Both the position numbers and the translations under genes were made by a program. Positions 1 to 12,526 of a DNA stretch of 64,000 nucleotides are shown piece after piece. This DNA comes from Castanea sativa. Its lineage: Eukaryota > Streptophyta > Magnoliopsida > Fagales > Fagaceae. Location: the NCBI RefSeq assembly GCF_040712315.1, contig NC_134013.1, forward strand, positions 4,933,001-4,997,000, in the 5' to 3' direction. The notes beneath the pieces were generated by a model, which was not told where the DNA came from, made no database searches, and saw nothing but the letters and a program-made list of their open reading frames with translations. Numbering within the stretch: the stretch's first letter is position 1; each line of letters opens with the position of its first letter.

Positions 1-212
1 TCCTTCCTTTTCGCCTTTCTTATCTTAGTTCTTTCTTTCTTTTTTTTTTTTTTTTTTTTTTTTTTTTCACCTTTCTCATCTCAGACCCATAAAAAAAAAA
101 AATCAAGAAACAAGGTTGAAGGGCCGATCTGATCGTGGTAGAGTCAGTGGCCGATCTACGACGGAGACAGTGGCAGAGTCACCATCTTCGGCGCCGATCT
201 GATCGTTGGATG
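1..212. mobile_element. TIR element X1, left remnant (target of element A)
   Basis: This is the inner part of a non-autonomous TIR element whose left end lies outside the window. It matches the stretch from about 20113 to 20320 of the intact copy X2: a pyrimidine-rich run followed by a segment ending in GATCGTTGGATG. Element A is inserted straight after GGATG (208-212), and the element resumes at 14974. It has no coding capacity. Confidence 0.85.
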
Positions 213-389
213 TGTAGAGAGGGAAAATTCCCGACCTATCACAAGCTGACACATCATACTACCAAGTTCACAAAATACAGCCAATTACAAGGCGCCACGT
301 ACTGCTGCTAGGTTTTGCCATCACTATTCAGAAACCAATAGAAATTTGCCAAGTGTCATTGAAATAAAGGCATGAAACTGCATCAGCAG

Positions 390-505
390 GTGTAAGCAAT
401 GACACAAGCAGCTCCGCACGTGTAAGCAATGACACAAGCAGCTCCGCACGTGTAAGCGATGACACAAGCAATCAGCACGTGTAAGCGATGACATAAGCGG
501 ACCAA
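390..505 (+). promoter_or_regulatory. G-box subrepeats in the LTR promoter of element A
   Basis: Four direct units begin GTGTAAGC at 390, 420, 450 and 479 (30, 30 and 29 bp apart). The boundaries between units read GCACGTG, a G-box of the kind bound by plant bZIP and bHLH factors. They lie about 70-180 bp upstream of the TATA box. Element B has only three units, so copy number varies within the family. A role as an enhancer is inferred. Confidence 0.6.
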
Positions 506-568
506 TCAAGCTGTGACAAGTGTCACCAATCAGACTCCGCCATGTGTCGCTCACCTACCCCTAAACTC

Positions 569-578
569 CTATAAATAG
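569..578 (+). promoter_or_regulatory. TATA box of the element A 5' LTR
   Basis: The sequence CTATAAATAG is a strong plant TATA box. It lies in the U3 part of the LTR and is repeated in the 3' LTR (about 14324-14333) and in both LTRs of element B. Transcription would start about 30 bp downstream. Confidence 0.8.
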
Positions 579-1218
579 AAGCCTTCCTAAGACATTTAGG
601 AGGACACAGGACACAGGACACAGAAAAAAGAGAAGGAAGAAGATATCTTGAGTTCAGAAACCCAGAAGCTCTGCCAGGATCAAACCTCAAAGCCTCCAAG
701 AAATTCAAGAACTTCAACCTCGAATACAAACAACATTCGAAGCAAAATCATCCAAACTACTCGTCCAAATCTCAAAGTTCACTGGAATCAAGCTCAAAAG
801 CCTCCAGAAACCTCAACAAACCTCAAATCAACGAAGCTCTACGGAATCAAGCCTCTAAAGCACCGAAGAACTTCCACCACAAACCTTCAAACACGAAGAA
901 CACACGAAGAACACGAAGAACACACGAAGAACACGAAGAACAAAGAATTTCTAACAAGCTCATAGCTAGAGATTCATTGTAATTCCGTTTCAAAGATCTT
1001 CGATCCATTCTTCAGCCAAATTGAAGAATATCTTATGTTCAAAGAAAAATCACATTACCACAATTCCAATCAATAAATCTTTCAAGGAGATCGAATCAGA
1101 GGATCACTCCTTTGTAATTACAGAGAATTGTACCACACATTTATCAATACAAATTTGTATTTGTGAAACTATTTTACTTGTTTGATTTATTTCGAACTAA
1201 GAAATTTAGTCGTCTACA

Positions 1219-1245
1219 AATTCTGGCACGCCCGGTGGGACATCT
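1219..1245 (+). other. Primer-binding-site region of element A
   Basis: Directly after the LTR the sequence reads AATTC then TGGCACGCCCGGTGGGAC. A TGG start a few bases inside the LTR is the expected position and beginning of a tRNA primer site. I could not match the rest to a plant tRNA 3' end from memory. Element B has the same sequence. Confidence 0.5.
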
Positions 1246-1303
1246 CTGCCTCTCATCTCTTTCTTCTTCAAAAGAAAAGAAATTCGATCTGCTACTAGCT
1301 TTA

Positions 1304-4300
1304 ATGGCTTCTAACAAGAATGATCAAAAATCGGTGATGGATGCTTCCGTTGCGGATGATTATGTCGGCCCAATCACTCGTAGTCGATCCAAAGCTCTTG
1401 ATCAACCGCAACCCCAATCAACCAAAGAAAGCAAGCTTCATAACATCATCTCTCTAGACTTTCTTGCAAAAAGGAAAGCCACCGCTAAGAATTCATCTGT
1501 CTCGACGGATCTTGAGATCAATGATGAATCATCCTCAACAAAGACCTTTTCTATCAACTCTTCACCCATGATGAGAAACCTAAGGAACAAAATGCCTTTG
1601 ACTCATCCTGTCTCATCGTTTTCTCCATCATATCTAGAGGTCATGCCAGTAATGATGACCAACACCTCTACTGTGGAAGAAAAAATGGCTGAAATGGAAC
1701 AAAGGGTCACCCTTCTCACAAAAGCACTTGAAGATAAGGACGTCCAAATTGCAACCCTGATGAACAAACTGGAAGTCCAAGATTCAAGTGAATCAAATCC
1801 AGACCTTGAGCACCCTCCTGGCTTTACCTTGAAGGGAGAAAACGCTAAGGGTGATAAGGGAAAAGGAGGTGAAGGCACTTCTCAACAAGGACATTCCACC
1901 TCAATGGTCTCGATATCTGTCCAACAACTGCAGGACATGATAACGAACACCATACGAGCACAATATGGAGGTTCTTCTACACATTCTCTCATATATTCAA
2001 AACCTTATACGAAGCGCATTGACAGTATGAGAATGCCAAATGGGTATCAACCCCCCAAGTTCTTGCAATTCGATGGCAAGGGAAACCCTAAGCAACACGT
2101 TGCGCACTTTATAGAAACCTGTGAGAACGCAGGGACTGGAGGAGGCCTCTTTGTAAAGCAATTTGTTCGTTCTCTGAAAAGGAATGCCTTTGATTGGTAT
2201 ACAGATTTGGAACCTGAGTCAATTGATAGTTGGGATCAGTTGGAAAGGGAGTTCCTTAACTGGTTTTACAGCACGCAACGTACGGTAAGCATGATGGAGC
2301 TTACCAATACTAAGCAGTGGAAAGACGAACCCGTTGTTGACTACATCAGTCGGTGGCGTTCTTTGAGTTTAGATTGTAAGGATAGACTGTCTGAAATATC
2401 TGCTGTAGAAATGTGCATCCAAGGCATGCATTGGGGACTTCTGTACATCCTACAAGGGGTAAAACCCCGGACATTCGAAGAATTGGCAACTCGTGCGCAT
2501 GACATGGAATTGAGTATCTCTTGCCATGAAAATCTGAAACCTCCCGTACCTGAAGAAAAGAAAGAAAGGCAAGAAATAAGGAGAAATGACAGGAATACAA
2601 AAAGTAATGTCAAACACTCAATGAATGTCAACCCTGCCCCAGTCAAAATTTCAACGGGAAATGTAAAGGCTAACGAGAAGAGGCCTGAGGGAGGCCAACG
2701 ACGTGAGACGCATCGCTCATCACTCAAGGAATGGGAGCAAAAGGTGTATCCTTTCCTTGACACTGATATACCCGAAATGCTAGAACAACTGCTCAACTTG
2801 AAATTAATTGAATTGCCAGAATGCAAACGACCGGAAGAAGCAGGAAAGGTTGATGACCCGAACTATTGTAAGTATCATCGCATCATAAGTCATCCGATCC
2901 AAAAATGCTTTGTTCTTAAAGAACTCATCATGAAGCTAGCCAAGGAAAGGAAAATCGACTTAGATGTTGGTGATGTTGCTCAGTCAAACCTTGTAACATT
3001 TGCTTGCGGGTCGCCTAGTTGCATGTCTCCAACTACTAAGCAGAGGGTGAATACCACGTTCATCCGATTTGGTTCTTTGGAACCTGTTCAAGTTCAGCTC
3101 TCACAAAAAGCATCTGATTATAACTCAAATGACGATAAAAAGTCAACAATGGATGAGGAAGAGGGTTGGACGTTGGTTACTCGTAAGAGATGGAAGAAGA
3201 GACGAGTATTCCCTCTTCATTTGATCACTCAAGAATCCAGAAGAGCACAAAACCAAATTCAGCCGCAGTCAAGAAGAAAGAATGATAAAAGGAAAGAAAG
3301 ACTAAGAACGGAAATGTGTGATGATTCGGCACAAACCCAAAAATTTCGAAGTCTTGTCACATTAGAAGAATTTTTCCCCATGAAATTCTTTCAAAGCAAG
3401 TCAGCGGAGGCTGTTCACACGGTCTCTCGTTGTGAAGTTGATGAAAAACAAAAAGGTGTTGACCATGGTAGTTTGAATGAGACTTTGTCGTCTTTAGAAC
3501 GACTTAAATCTCAGGTTGATAAAGTGGAACCCTCGCAATCCCCCACCTCACCGAAAGAAGGGATCATCCAAGCTCTTGAAGAGCCAAAGATTTACACTCC
3601 TTGTGCCAATACACTTCAACAAACACAGGAATGTTTCGCATGCTCTCCAGACGTGACTTTCACTGACGAGTATCTATTGTTAGGCCCTAAGCCTCACAAT
3701 CGCCCGCTTTATGTCTCTGGTTATGCTCATGAACAAAAGATTGATCGCATTCTCATTGATGGAGGTTCAGCTATTAATATACTACCGAAAATGACAATGA
3801 GACGACTTGGTCTTGCTATGGAGGAATTATCACACAGTCGCTTGGTCATACAAGGTTTTAACCAAGGAGGACAACGCGCCATCGGCATATTACACTTGGA
3901 GTTAATTATTGGAGAATTGACAAGCAATGTTTTGTTCCATGTCATTGATGCCAAGACAACCTACAACATGTTGTTAGGACGTCCATGGATCCATGGGGAC
4001 GGAATAGTGCCGTCAACTTTGCACCAATGTTTCAAGTATCTTCAAGGTGGAATAAAGAAAGTAGATGCCGACTTGAAGCCTTTTTCTGAAACTGAAGCTC
4101 ACTTTGCTGACGCGAAGTTTTATGTAGAAGATGATATCCCTAATGAAGTTCTCCCAGTTGAAGTCCCGTCCATGAAAAGCAAGCAGGGTGAAAAGAAGCA
4201 TGTTAAATTCATCACTAGAAAGGATGTTTCTTCCTCAAAGGAAGATCCACGATATGGGAATAACCAGTCTAGTGAGTCTACTAGCAATTCAGAGAAAGCA

Positions 4301-7300
4301 GATGAAAGCTCTACGCCTTCCAATAACCCTCCATTCCTCCGTTATGTACCATTGTCACGCCGCAAAAACGGACAATCACCATTCATGGAATGCCTTCAAT
4401 CTACAATGGATATGCAAAGACCTCCTACAGAGCTCACGATGAAGGATGTAGCCATGTTGAAAGAAAATCATGTAATGCCTTTAACTTCATCCACAAATCC
4501 TTTGCCCTCAAAGCCACTAAATGGATTCGTGAAGTCTTCACAAATTCTGACAGAACATGGTGTTCTACCAAGTAAACGGATGAAAGAATGGTTTGACCCA
4601 AAGGCATATAGGCTATTAGCCAAAGCAGGCTATGATTTCTCAAAACAAAGCGGCCTAGGGAAACTAATTCCAGAAGCTACCGGAGAAAAGATGCACGGTC
4701 TTAGTAAAACGCAAGGGAAAATGCGACTTGAAGGGCATGAAATTCCTATCCCAAAGACCGGAATAGGTTATACTCCAGAACCACCGGCTCAAATATGGAT
4801 CAATAAAAGATGCAATGCTTCAAGTTCCCAATACATAACAGCAGAGGTTGATGAAAGTCCGAATCAAAGAAAAAATCACTCTTCATCACGCATCTCAGTA
4901 TTCGATCGCATTAAAGCTTCATCGTCACGAATTACAGTGTTCGACAGGTTGAATACGGCTTGTTTAATGCAAAGTTGGGACACTCTTGCGTGTGGATCAG
5001 TCTTTAATCGATTGGGGGCAACAAAAAGGCCCATTGATACTTGCTCTGAAAGTTTAATAAACTCTGAGGACCAAAAGGAGGAGAAAGCTAATGATGAGAT
5101 ACGTAGTAGTATTCCTTCACGCATGAAGCGTAACTTTATCTTGGATATCAACACTAAAGGAGCTCTCAAAGTCAAAAGGCGAACGATTGTACACACAAGT
5201 CAGTCACTCGCCCACAATGAGCAAAATGAAGAAGTATCATCCTCGTTTCACATTACAGTAGAAGAAGATATACTGTCAGATGATGAAGCCGCAAAGAATG
5301 AGGACGATGAAGCTCCCCTGGCCTTGGAGGATGAAGTACAGGCTACAGTTGATGAACTTAAAGAGATCAATTTAGGAACTACTGAAGAACCTCGACCAAC
5401 TTTCATCAGTGCCCTTCTCACTCCTGCAGAAGAAGAAGGATACCTCCAGCTCCTGGTAGAATATAAAGATGTGTTTGCTTGGACTTACAAAGAAATGCCT
5501 GGGCTCAATCCAAGTATTGCTTTACATCATTTGGCAGTAAAGAAGGGCGTGCACCCAGTAAAACAAGCTCAAAGACGCTTTCGGCCGGAGCTTATCCCTC
5601 ACATAGAAACTGAGGTCAATAAGCTAATTGAGGCAGGCTTCATCCGTGAAGTACAGTATCCAGAGTGGATCGCTAATATCGTCCCTGTCAAAAAGAAGAA
5701 TGGGCAAATCCGGGTGTGCGTTGACTTCCGTGATCTGAACAATGCATGTCCCAAGGATGATTTTCCGTTGCCTATCACTGAGATCATGGTTGACGCCACT
5801 ACTGGTCATGAAGCCTTATCTTTCATGGATGGCTCTTCTGGTTACAACCAAATTCGAATGAATCCTAAGGATGAAGAGTTCACAGCTTTTCGTACCCCTA
5901 AAGGTATTTATTGTTACAAAGTGATGCCTTTTGGATTAAAGAACGCTGGTGCTACTTATCAACGAGCCATGCAAAAGATCTTTGATAATGTACTTCATAA
6001 GTACGTGGAGTGTTATGTCGATGATCTGGTGGTTAAATCAAAAAGGAGGGAAGACCATCTGGTAGATTTGCGATCCGTGTTCAACCGCTTAAGAAAGTAT
6101 CAGCTTAAAATGAACCCTCGCAAATGCGCTTTCGGTGTAACATCCGGGAAATTTCTTGGTTTCGTTGTTAGGCACCGCGGTATTGAAATTGACCAGTCCA
6201 AAATTGAAGCCATCCAGAAAATGCCAGAGCCTAAGAATCTGCGAGAACTTAGAGGCTTGCAAGGAAAACTAGCTTACATACGACGATTCATTTCAAACTT
6301 GGCAGGTCGATGTCAACCTTTCAATAGATTAATGAAAAAGGATGCACACTTTCAATGGGATGAGGCTTGCAGCAATGCTTTTGCGCGCATCAAAAGATAC
6401 TTGCTTAATCCTCCAGTTTTAGGTGCTCCTATCCCGGGAAAGCCTTTGGTGTTGTACATCGCAGCACAAGAAAGGTCTCTAGGTGCTCTTATGGCACAAG
6501 AAAATAAAGAAGGGAAAGAAAGAGCCCTTTATTATTTGAGTCGAACTCTCAATGGAGCTGAATTAAATTATTCTCCTATTGAAAAGATGTGCCTCGCTCT
6601 TTTCTTTGCCGTAGACAAACTGGAACATTACATGCAAGCACATACGGTCCGTTTGATAGCAAAAGTGGATCCGGTTAAATATGTCCTCTCCAGGCCAGTG
6701 GTTTCGGGTCGCATAGCTCGATGGGCAGTCTTGCTGCAACAATACGACCTTACATATGTTCCGCAAAAAGCCATCAAAGGACAAGTATTGGCAAATTTCT
6801 TAGCTGATCACCCAGTTCCATCTGATTGGGAATTCTCTGATGATTTCCCAGACGAGGATGTGTTTTACATTGAAGTAATGCCACCATGGATGATGTTTTT
6901 CGATGGGGCTGCACGTCAAGAAGGAGCGGGGGCAGGTGTAGTGTTTGTTTCTCCACAACGACAAATACTTCTACATTCGTTCTCATTAAGCGAACTTTGC
7001 TCTAACAATGTAGCCGAATATCAAGCATTGATCATTGGTCTACAAATGGCCATTGAAATCGGCATATCGCATCTCGAGATCTTTGGGGATTCCAAATTAA
7101 TTATCAACTAAGTCTTGGAACAGTATGATGTTAAGAAAGAGGACCTTGTCCCTTATTGCAAGTATGCGAAGAAGTTGCCCGCAAATTTTGAGGCAAGTAC
7201 ATTAGAGCATATACCAAGGAAGGAGAATAGATAGGCTGATGCTTTAGCTAATTTGGCTACCACCTTAGCATTATCCCAAGAAGAGACAGCCAAAGTTGTT

Positions 7301-8641
7301 GTTTCCCAAAGGTGGGTGGTGCCTTCCATGGTTAAAGAAAAAAAAGAAGAACAGCAGGCTAACGTCATTTCTATATGCCTTGTCGAAAAGGAAGATTGGC
7401 GACAAACGCTCATTGAGTACCTTCAACATGGAAGACTCCTAGATGATGTACGCCATAAGACCGAAGTCCGGCGAAGGGCTGCTCGATTCATCTATTATAA
7501 AGAAACTCTCTTCCGCCATTCATTTGATGGTTTGTTTCTTCGTTGCTTAAAAGAGGAAGAGGCTAAACAAGCCTTAGAAGAAGCTCATTCTGGAATATGT
7601 GGTGCACACCAATCAGGTCCTAAGTTACACTACAGGATCAAGCGAATGGGTTACTATTGGCCTACGATGGTGCAAGATTCCATGGAGTATGCAAAGAAGT
7701 GCGAAGCTTGTCAATATCATGCAAACTTCATTCATCAGCCACCAGAACCTCTACACCCAACTGTAGCTTCTTGGCCTTTTGATGCATGGGGGCTTGACGC
7801 AATAGGACCATTACCAAAATCATCTGGTGGCCATTTGTACATCTTGGCTGCAACTGATTACTTCTCAAAATGGGCAGAAGCTGTGCCTCTTAGGGAAGTA
7901 AAGAAAGAGATGGTGGTCAATTTTATCCGAACTCACTTGATCTATCGGTATGGTGTCCCTCGATATATCATAACCGATAATGGCAAACCGTTTCAGAATA
8001 GGTTGATGATAGAATTGTGCGAGAAATTTGCATTCAAACAGTACAATTCTTCTATGTACAATGCCCCAGCAAATGGATTAGCCGAAGCCTTTAACAAAAC
8101 TCTTGGCAGTTTGTTAAAGAAAGTGGTATCCAAAACTAAGCGAGACTGGCATGAAAGAATTGGAGAAGCATTATGGGCATATCGAACAACATTTCAAACG
8201 CCTACTCAAGCGACCCCGTATTCTCTCGTTTATGGAGTAGAAGCCATCCTTCCCTTAGAACGCCAGATCCCATCACTACGGATCGCCATTTAAGAAGGGT
8301 TAACTGAAGAGGAAAATGCCAAGCTTAGGTTACAAGAGTTGGAGGCACTGGATGAGAAAAGGCTCGAGGCCCAACAACGCCTTGAGTGCTATCAAGCTCG
8401 TTTGTCAAGTGCATTCAATAAAAGAGTTAAACCACGATCATTCCAAGTTGGTGACTTAGTCCTCGCTGTTCGAAGACCTATCATCATGACTCATCGTACA
8501 GGCGGTAAGTTCACCTCGAAATGGGATGGACCTTATGTTGTACAAGAAGTCTACACTAATGGAGCTTACAAGTTGATTGATCAGGAAGGTGTAAGGATCG
8601 GCCTCATCAATGGGAAGTTCCTCAAACGCTTCTATGCTTGA
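1304..8641 (+). pseudogene. gag-pol: gag-pol polyprotein of element A (three in-frame stops)
   Basis: This is one reading frame of about 2445 codons, taken from ATG 1304 because the earlier in-frame start lies inside the LTR. Domains by approximate residue: Gag 245-375; a Cys/His cluster (CKYH...HPIQKC) near 525; aspartic protease with LIDGGSAIN near 815; reverse transcriptase with YVDD at 1571-1574; RNase H; a second archaeal-type RNase H from about 1864 (FFDGAA); and integrase with its HHCC finger near 2090-2140 and D2165, D2225, E2261 (DD35E). A C-terminal domain ends in KRFYA. All integrase catalytic residues are present. Stops at 7109-7111 (TAA), 7232-7234 (TAG) and 8291-8293 (TAA) interrupt the frame with no frameshift. 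Element B reads CAA or CAG at each of these places, so each is a C-to-T change. Confidence 0.95.
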
Positions 8642-8767
8642 AAATCAAGAATTTATCCTCGGTAAGAGCTTAAACTACCCACTGCAGCACTACAAGGGTA
8701 CATGATGTTTTCCCATTATCTTTGAAAGTGCACAAATAAGGAGAAATTAATCCCACTTTATGTCACC

Positions 8768-9872
<1,105 letters not shown>

Positions 9873-10260
9873 AGTGCAGCTTCTGTGCAAATGGAGTGTT
9901 GACGTAGCTTCATGGCAAAGATGAATGTTGGCATAGGTTCTGTGCAAATGGAGTGTTGACGTAGCTTCATGGCAAAGATTAATGTTGGCATAGCTTCTGT
10001 GCAAATGAAGTGTTGACGTAGCTTCATGGTAAAAATGAATGTTGGCATAGCTTCTGTGCAAATGGAGTGTTGACACGACTTCATGGCAAAGATGAATGTT
10101 GGCATGTCTTTTGTGCAAATGAAGTGTTGACGTAGCTTCATAGCAAAGATGAATGTTGGCATGGCTTCTGTGCAAATGAAGTGTTGACGTAGCTTCATGG
10201 CAAAGATGAATGTTGGCATAGCTTTTGTGCAAATGAAGTGTTGACGTAGCTTTATGGGCG
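9873..10260. repeat. 57-bp tandem array in element A
   Basis: About seven copies of a unit containing GTGCAAATGRAGTGTTGAC and TAGCTTCATGGCAAAGATG repeat with a period of 57 bp (for example 9888 to 9945). Because 57 is a multiple of three, open frames run through the array on the minus strand, but they are a by-product of the period. Element B has a longer, more divergent version. Confidence 0.9.
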
Positions 10261-10984
10261 ATAGCATTATTGTCTAGCTGAATATCCTTATGGAAACGTC
10301 GTTGCAAAAACAAATATCACTAAAAGATTGTTGATGTAAGAAAATAATGTAACAACATGAAGGCATCCGTTCTTGCAACGTTGCTATCAATGAAATACAA
10401 AGTCACCAAATGAAGGCAAACACTTCTATGAGAACGTCAGCGTGAAGTTTGATGTCAAAACCCAAAGATCAAGGAAATTGAGCTGCAAAACAAAAACAAG
10501 CAACAAAAAAAAAAAAATGTCAGAAGAAAATCTCATTGCATGGGATAAAAGAAAAAGAAAAAGAAAGAAAGAAAAAAAAAATCTTAAAAGCTGGAGAAGA
10601 AGACTGAAGGCTAAGAATGCCCAAATGAACAAAGCCAATCTCACCTCTTATATAGAGAATTTCTGCTAAACTAGCAGACAAAAAAAATGAAAAAAGTCAG
10701 CAAAAATGGTTCTACCAACCGACCAATGAAAAAAACTTATATTCACATTTCAGAAATGTGAAAACAATTGGAATGCAAAGTCAGATTTTGCAAACTTAGA
10801 TGCACTTCAAATCAGAGAAGTCTGCGCTGAATTTTGAAATGAAAGAGCATCTTCAGCCATAGAGACAGAAGATAATGCAAGTATGAATTCATGGCAAGTC
10901 ATGTGGCAAGTCTGAATTTTTACATCCTGTCAGGGCGGCCACCACAAAATTGGACCAAAACGCCATAAGATTCAACAAAGACCC
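10261..10984. other. Purine-rich spacer in element A, no gene seen
   Basis: The A- and AG-rich sequence (for example 10503-10580) is collinear with 35335-36124 of element B. A short frame at 10442-10669 is shared only in part with B and is low in complexity. Confidence 0.5.
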
Positions 10985-11440
10985 ACGACTTTCTCAGCCG
11001 AATTTGTGAAAATCCAGACCTTATTTCACAAAACCGACCTCATAAGAGTCTTCTACAACCTTCGATCCACCAAAGCTGAAAATTTCAGGCCCAGATACCT
11101 GGCCACGCGCCGCCACACATGGCCAAGAATTTTCAGCGACCCGCGAGTTTCTCATTCAAATCTGCGAAAATCTGAGAACAATTTTACAAAACTGATACCA
11201 CCATTAGAGCTATCGGCCTTCGATCTACAAAACCTGAAATTTTTAAGTCTAAAAGATCAGCCACGCGCCACCACTCGCCGCCACAAGCTCGCGATGACCA
11301 CCGGTTTAGTCCATCAAAACTGTGCAAATCTGTGCACAATTTCACAAAACCGACCACATATCAGTCTTCTACGGCCTAATAGCTACAATATGTGAAATTT
11401 CATGCCCAAAAGATGGGCCACGCGCCGCCAGAAGCTCCGA
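10985..11440. repeat. About 150-bp GC-rich direct repeats in element A
   Basis: Three degenerate units begin near 10990, 11150 and 11305. Each contains a CAATTTCACAAAAC-like segment, TTCGATCYACAAAACCTGAAA-like text and a GC-rich end with CCACGCGCCGCCA. Element B has two units in the same place (36125-36430), so the count varies between copies. Confidence 0.7.
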
Positions 11441-12300
11441 CGATTCCACACGCGCTCCCACGCGCCTCCAACAAGCTCCACGCGCCGGACCTTCGTCACC
11501 ACGCGCTACACGCGCCGGCATGTCTCACGCGAGTGCACGCGCCAAGCGCTGACGCGCAATCCAGCCTTGTGACATCATGGATGACGTCATCATCCATGAC
11601 CCGGTTTGACCCGGACCGACCCGGACCGGACCGCCTAAAAAAAAAGAAAAAAAAAAGGAAAAAGAAAAGAAAAAAAGAAGCATTGGCTAGTTGGAACTTT
11701 GACTTTGACAAAAAAAAAAAAAAAAACAAAACAAAACAAGGCTATCCCACTCGGTTTTTCGCGTACTTTCCAATTTTGGGGTCTGTTTCTTCAACCGAGG
11801 CTCGAAAATTGCACAACAGTCTAATTTCTAAAAAAATTGACTTTTGCACAAATTTTGACCAAAAGTCAAAATTTTTAAGATTGACCTGTCTTGCTCAATT
11901 TTTCGCGTACTTTTCAATTTTGGGGTCTATTTATTCATTTGAGAATCCAAAATTGCTCAAATAGTGTGGTTTTACAACTATCAGCTTTGATGTAAACTTT
12001 GACCGAAGATCAAGATGTTCAAGCAAAACTTGTCCTATCAGGTTTCCGCAAAGATTTTGATTTTGAAATCTAGGTATTTGTTTTGGACTTAAAAACTACA
12101 CCCGCTTCTCCAAAGTATTAGCGGTGTCCAAAATTTAAACTCTCAAGATCATAATTTGAGATCCATCCATTTGGTCTGGATTCCCTCAAAATTATCCTCC
12201 AGACTTGATCAAGACTCCCCTTTCAAAAACAGACGAACTCTCACAAGTATGTCTCAAAATTGAAATTACATTGGGTCACTACTTCAGCCAATTATTTCCG
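11441..12300. other. GC-rich then AT-rich region upstream of the extra ORF (element A)
   Basis: The first part is rich in CACGCGC words and ends in GACCCGG repeats near 11600-11630. The second part holds two degenerate units of about 130 bp (roughly 11745-11875 and 11880-12000) with TTTTCGCGTACTTTYCAATTTTGGGGTCT-like text. The frames across it do not match those in element B. I see no gene. Confidence 0.55.
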
Positions 12301-12526
12301 TCGGTGCCTACCAGTCTCCAACCTAACGTGCCCATTCGGCGCCTACCATTCTCATCCACCGTTCCCATTCGGCGTCTACCATTCTCATCCACCGTTCCCA
12401 CCGAGAAGTCTCATCCGCCATTCTTAACTACCCAGTTGCCATTCTTCATCTCTTCGCTATAAATAGAAGGGCTGGATCCGCTAAGTCCATCAAGAAAAAA
12501 AAAAAACACATACACTGAGTCTTGAA
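12301..12526 (+). promoter_or_regulatory. Putative internal promoter of the extra ORF in element A
   Basis: A TATA box (TATAAATA, 12458-12465) sits 69 bp before ATG 12527. This implies transcription from about 12490 and a leader of about 35-40 bases. Upstream, 12328-12395 holds two direct copies of a roughly 35-bp unit with CCCATTCGGCG and CTACCATTCTCATCCACCGTT. Element B keeps the TATA box (37346-37353) but only one clear unit. That it acts as a promoter is inferred from position and motif. Confidence 0.55.

Larger units (their letters stand above)
213..1218 (+). repeat. 5' LTR of element A
   Basis: The LTR runs TG...CA and is 1006 bp, the same length as its partner. A TATA box (TATAAATA, about 570-577) drives transcription toward pol. 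AATAAA at 1072-1077 is a plausible polyadenylation signal near the LTR end. Four roughly 30-bp subrepeats at 390-505 carry G-box cores (CACGTG). Confidence 0.97.

Noticed and set aside
390..505. CRISPR-like regular repeats
   Set aside because: The units are contiguous with no unique spacers and lie inside a plant LTR.
648..965. 105-codon frame in both LTRs of element A (also 14403-14720)
   Set aside because: It lies wholly inside the LTR, starts at TTG and is low in complexity. It appears twice only because LTRs are paired.
1163..1303. Upstream extension of the element A gag-pol frame
   Set aside because: It begins at a GTG inside the LTR. The ATG at 1304 and its equivalent 26255 in element B are better starts.
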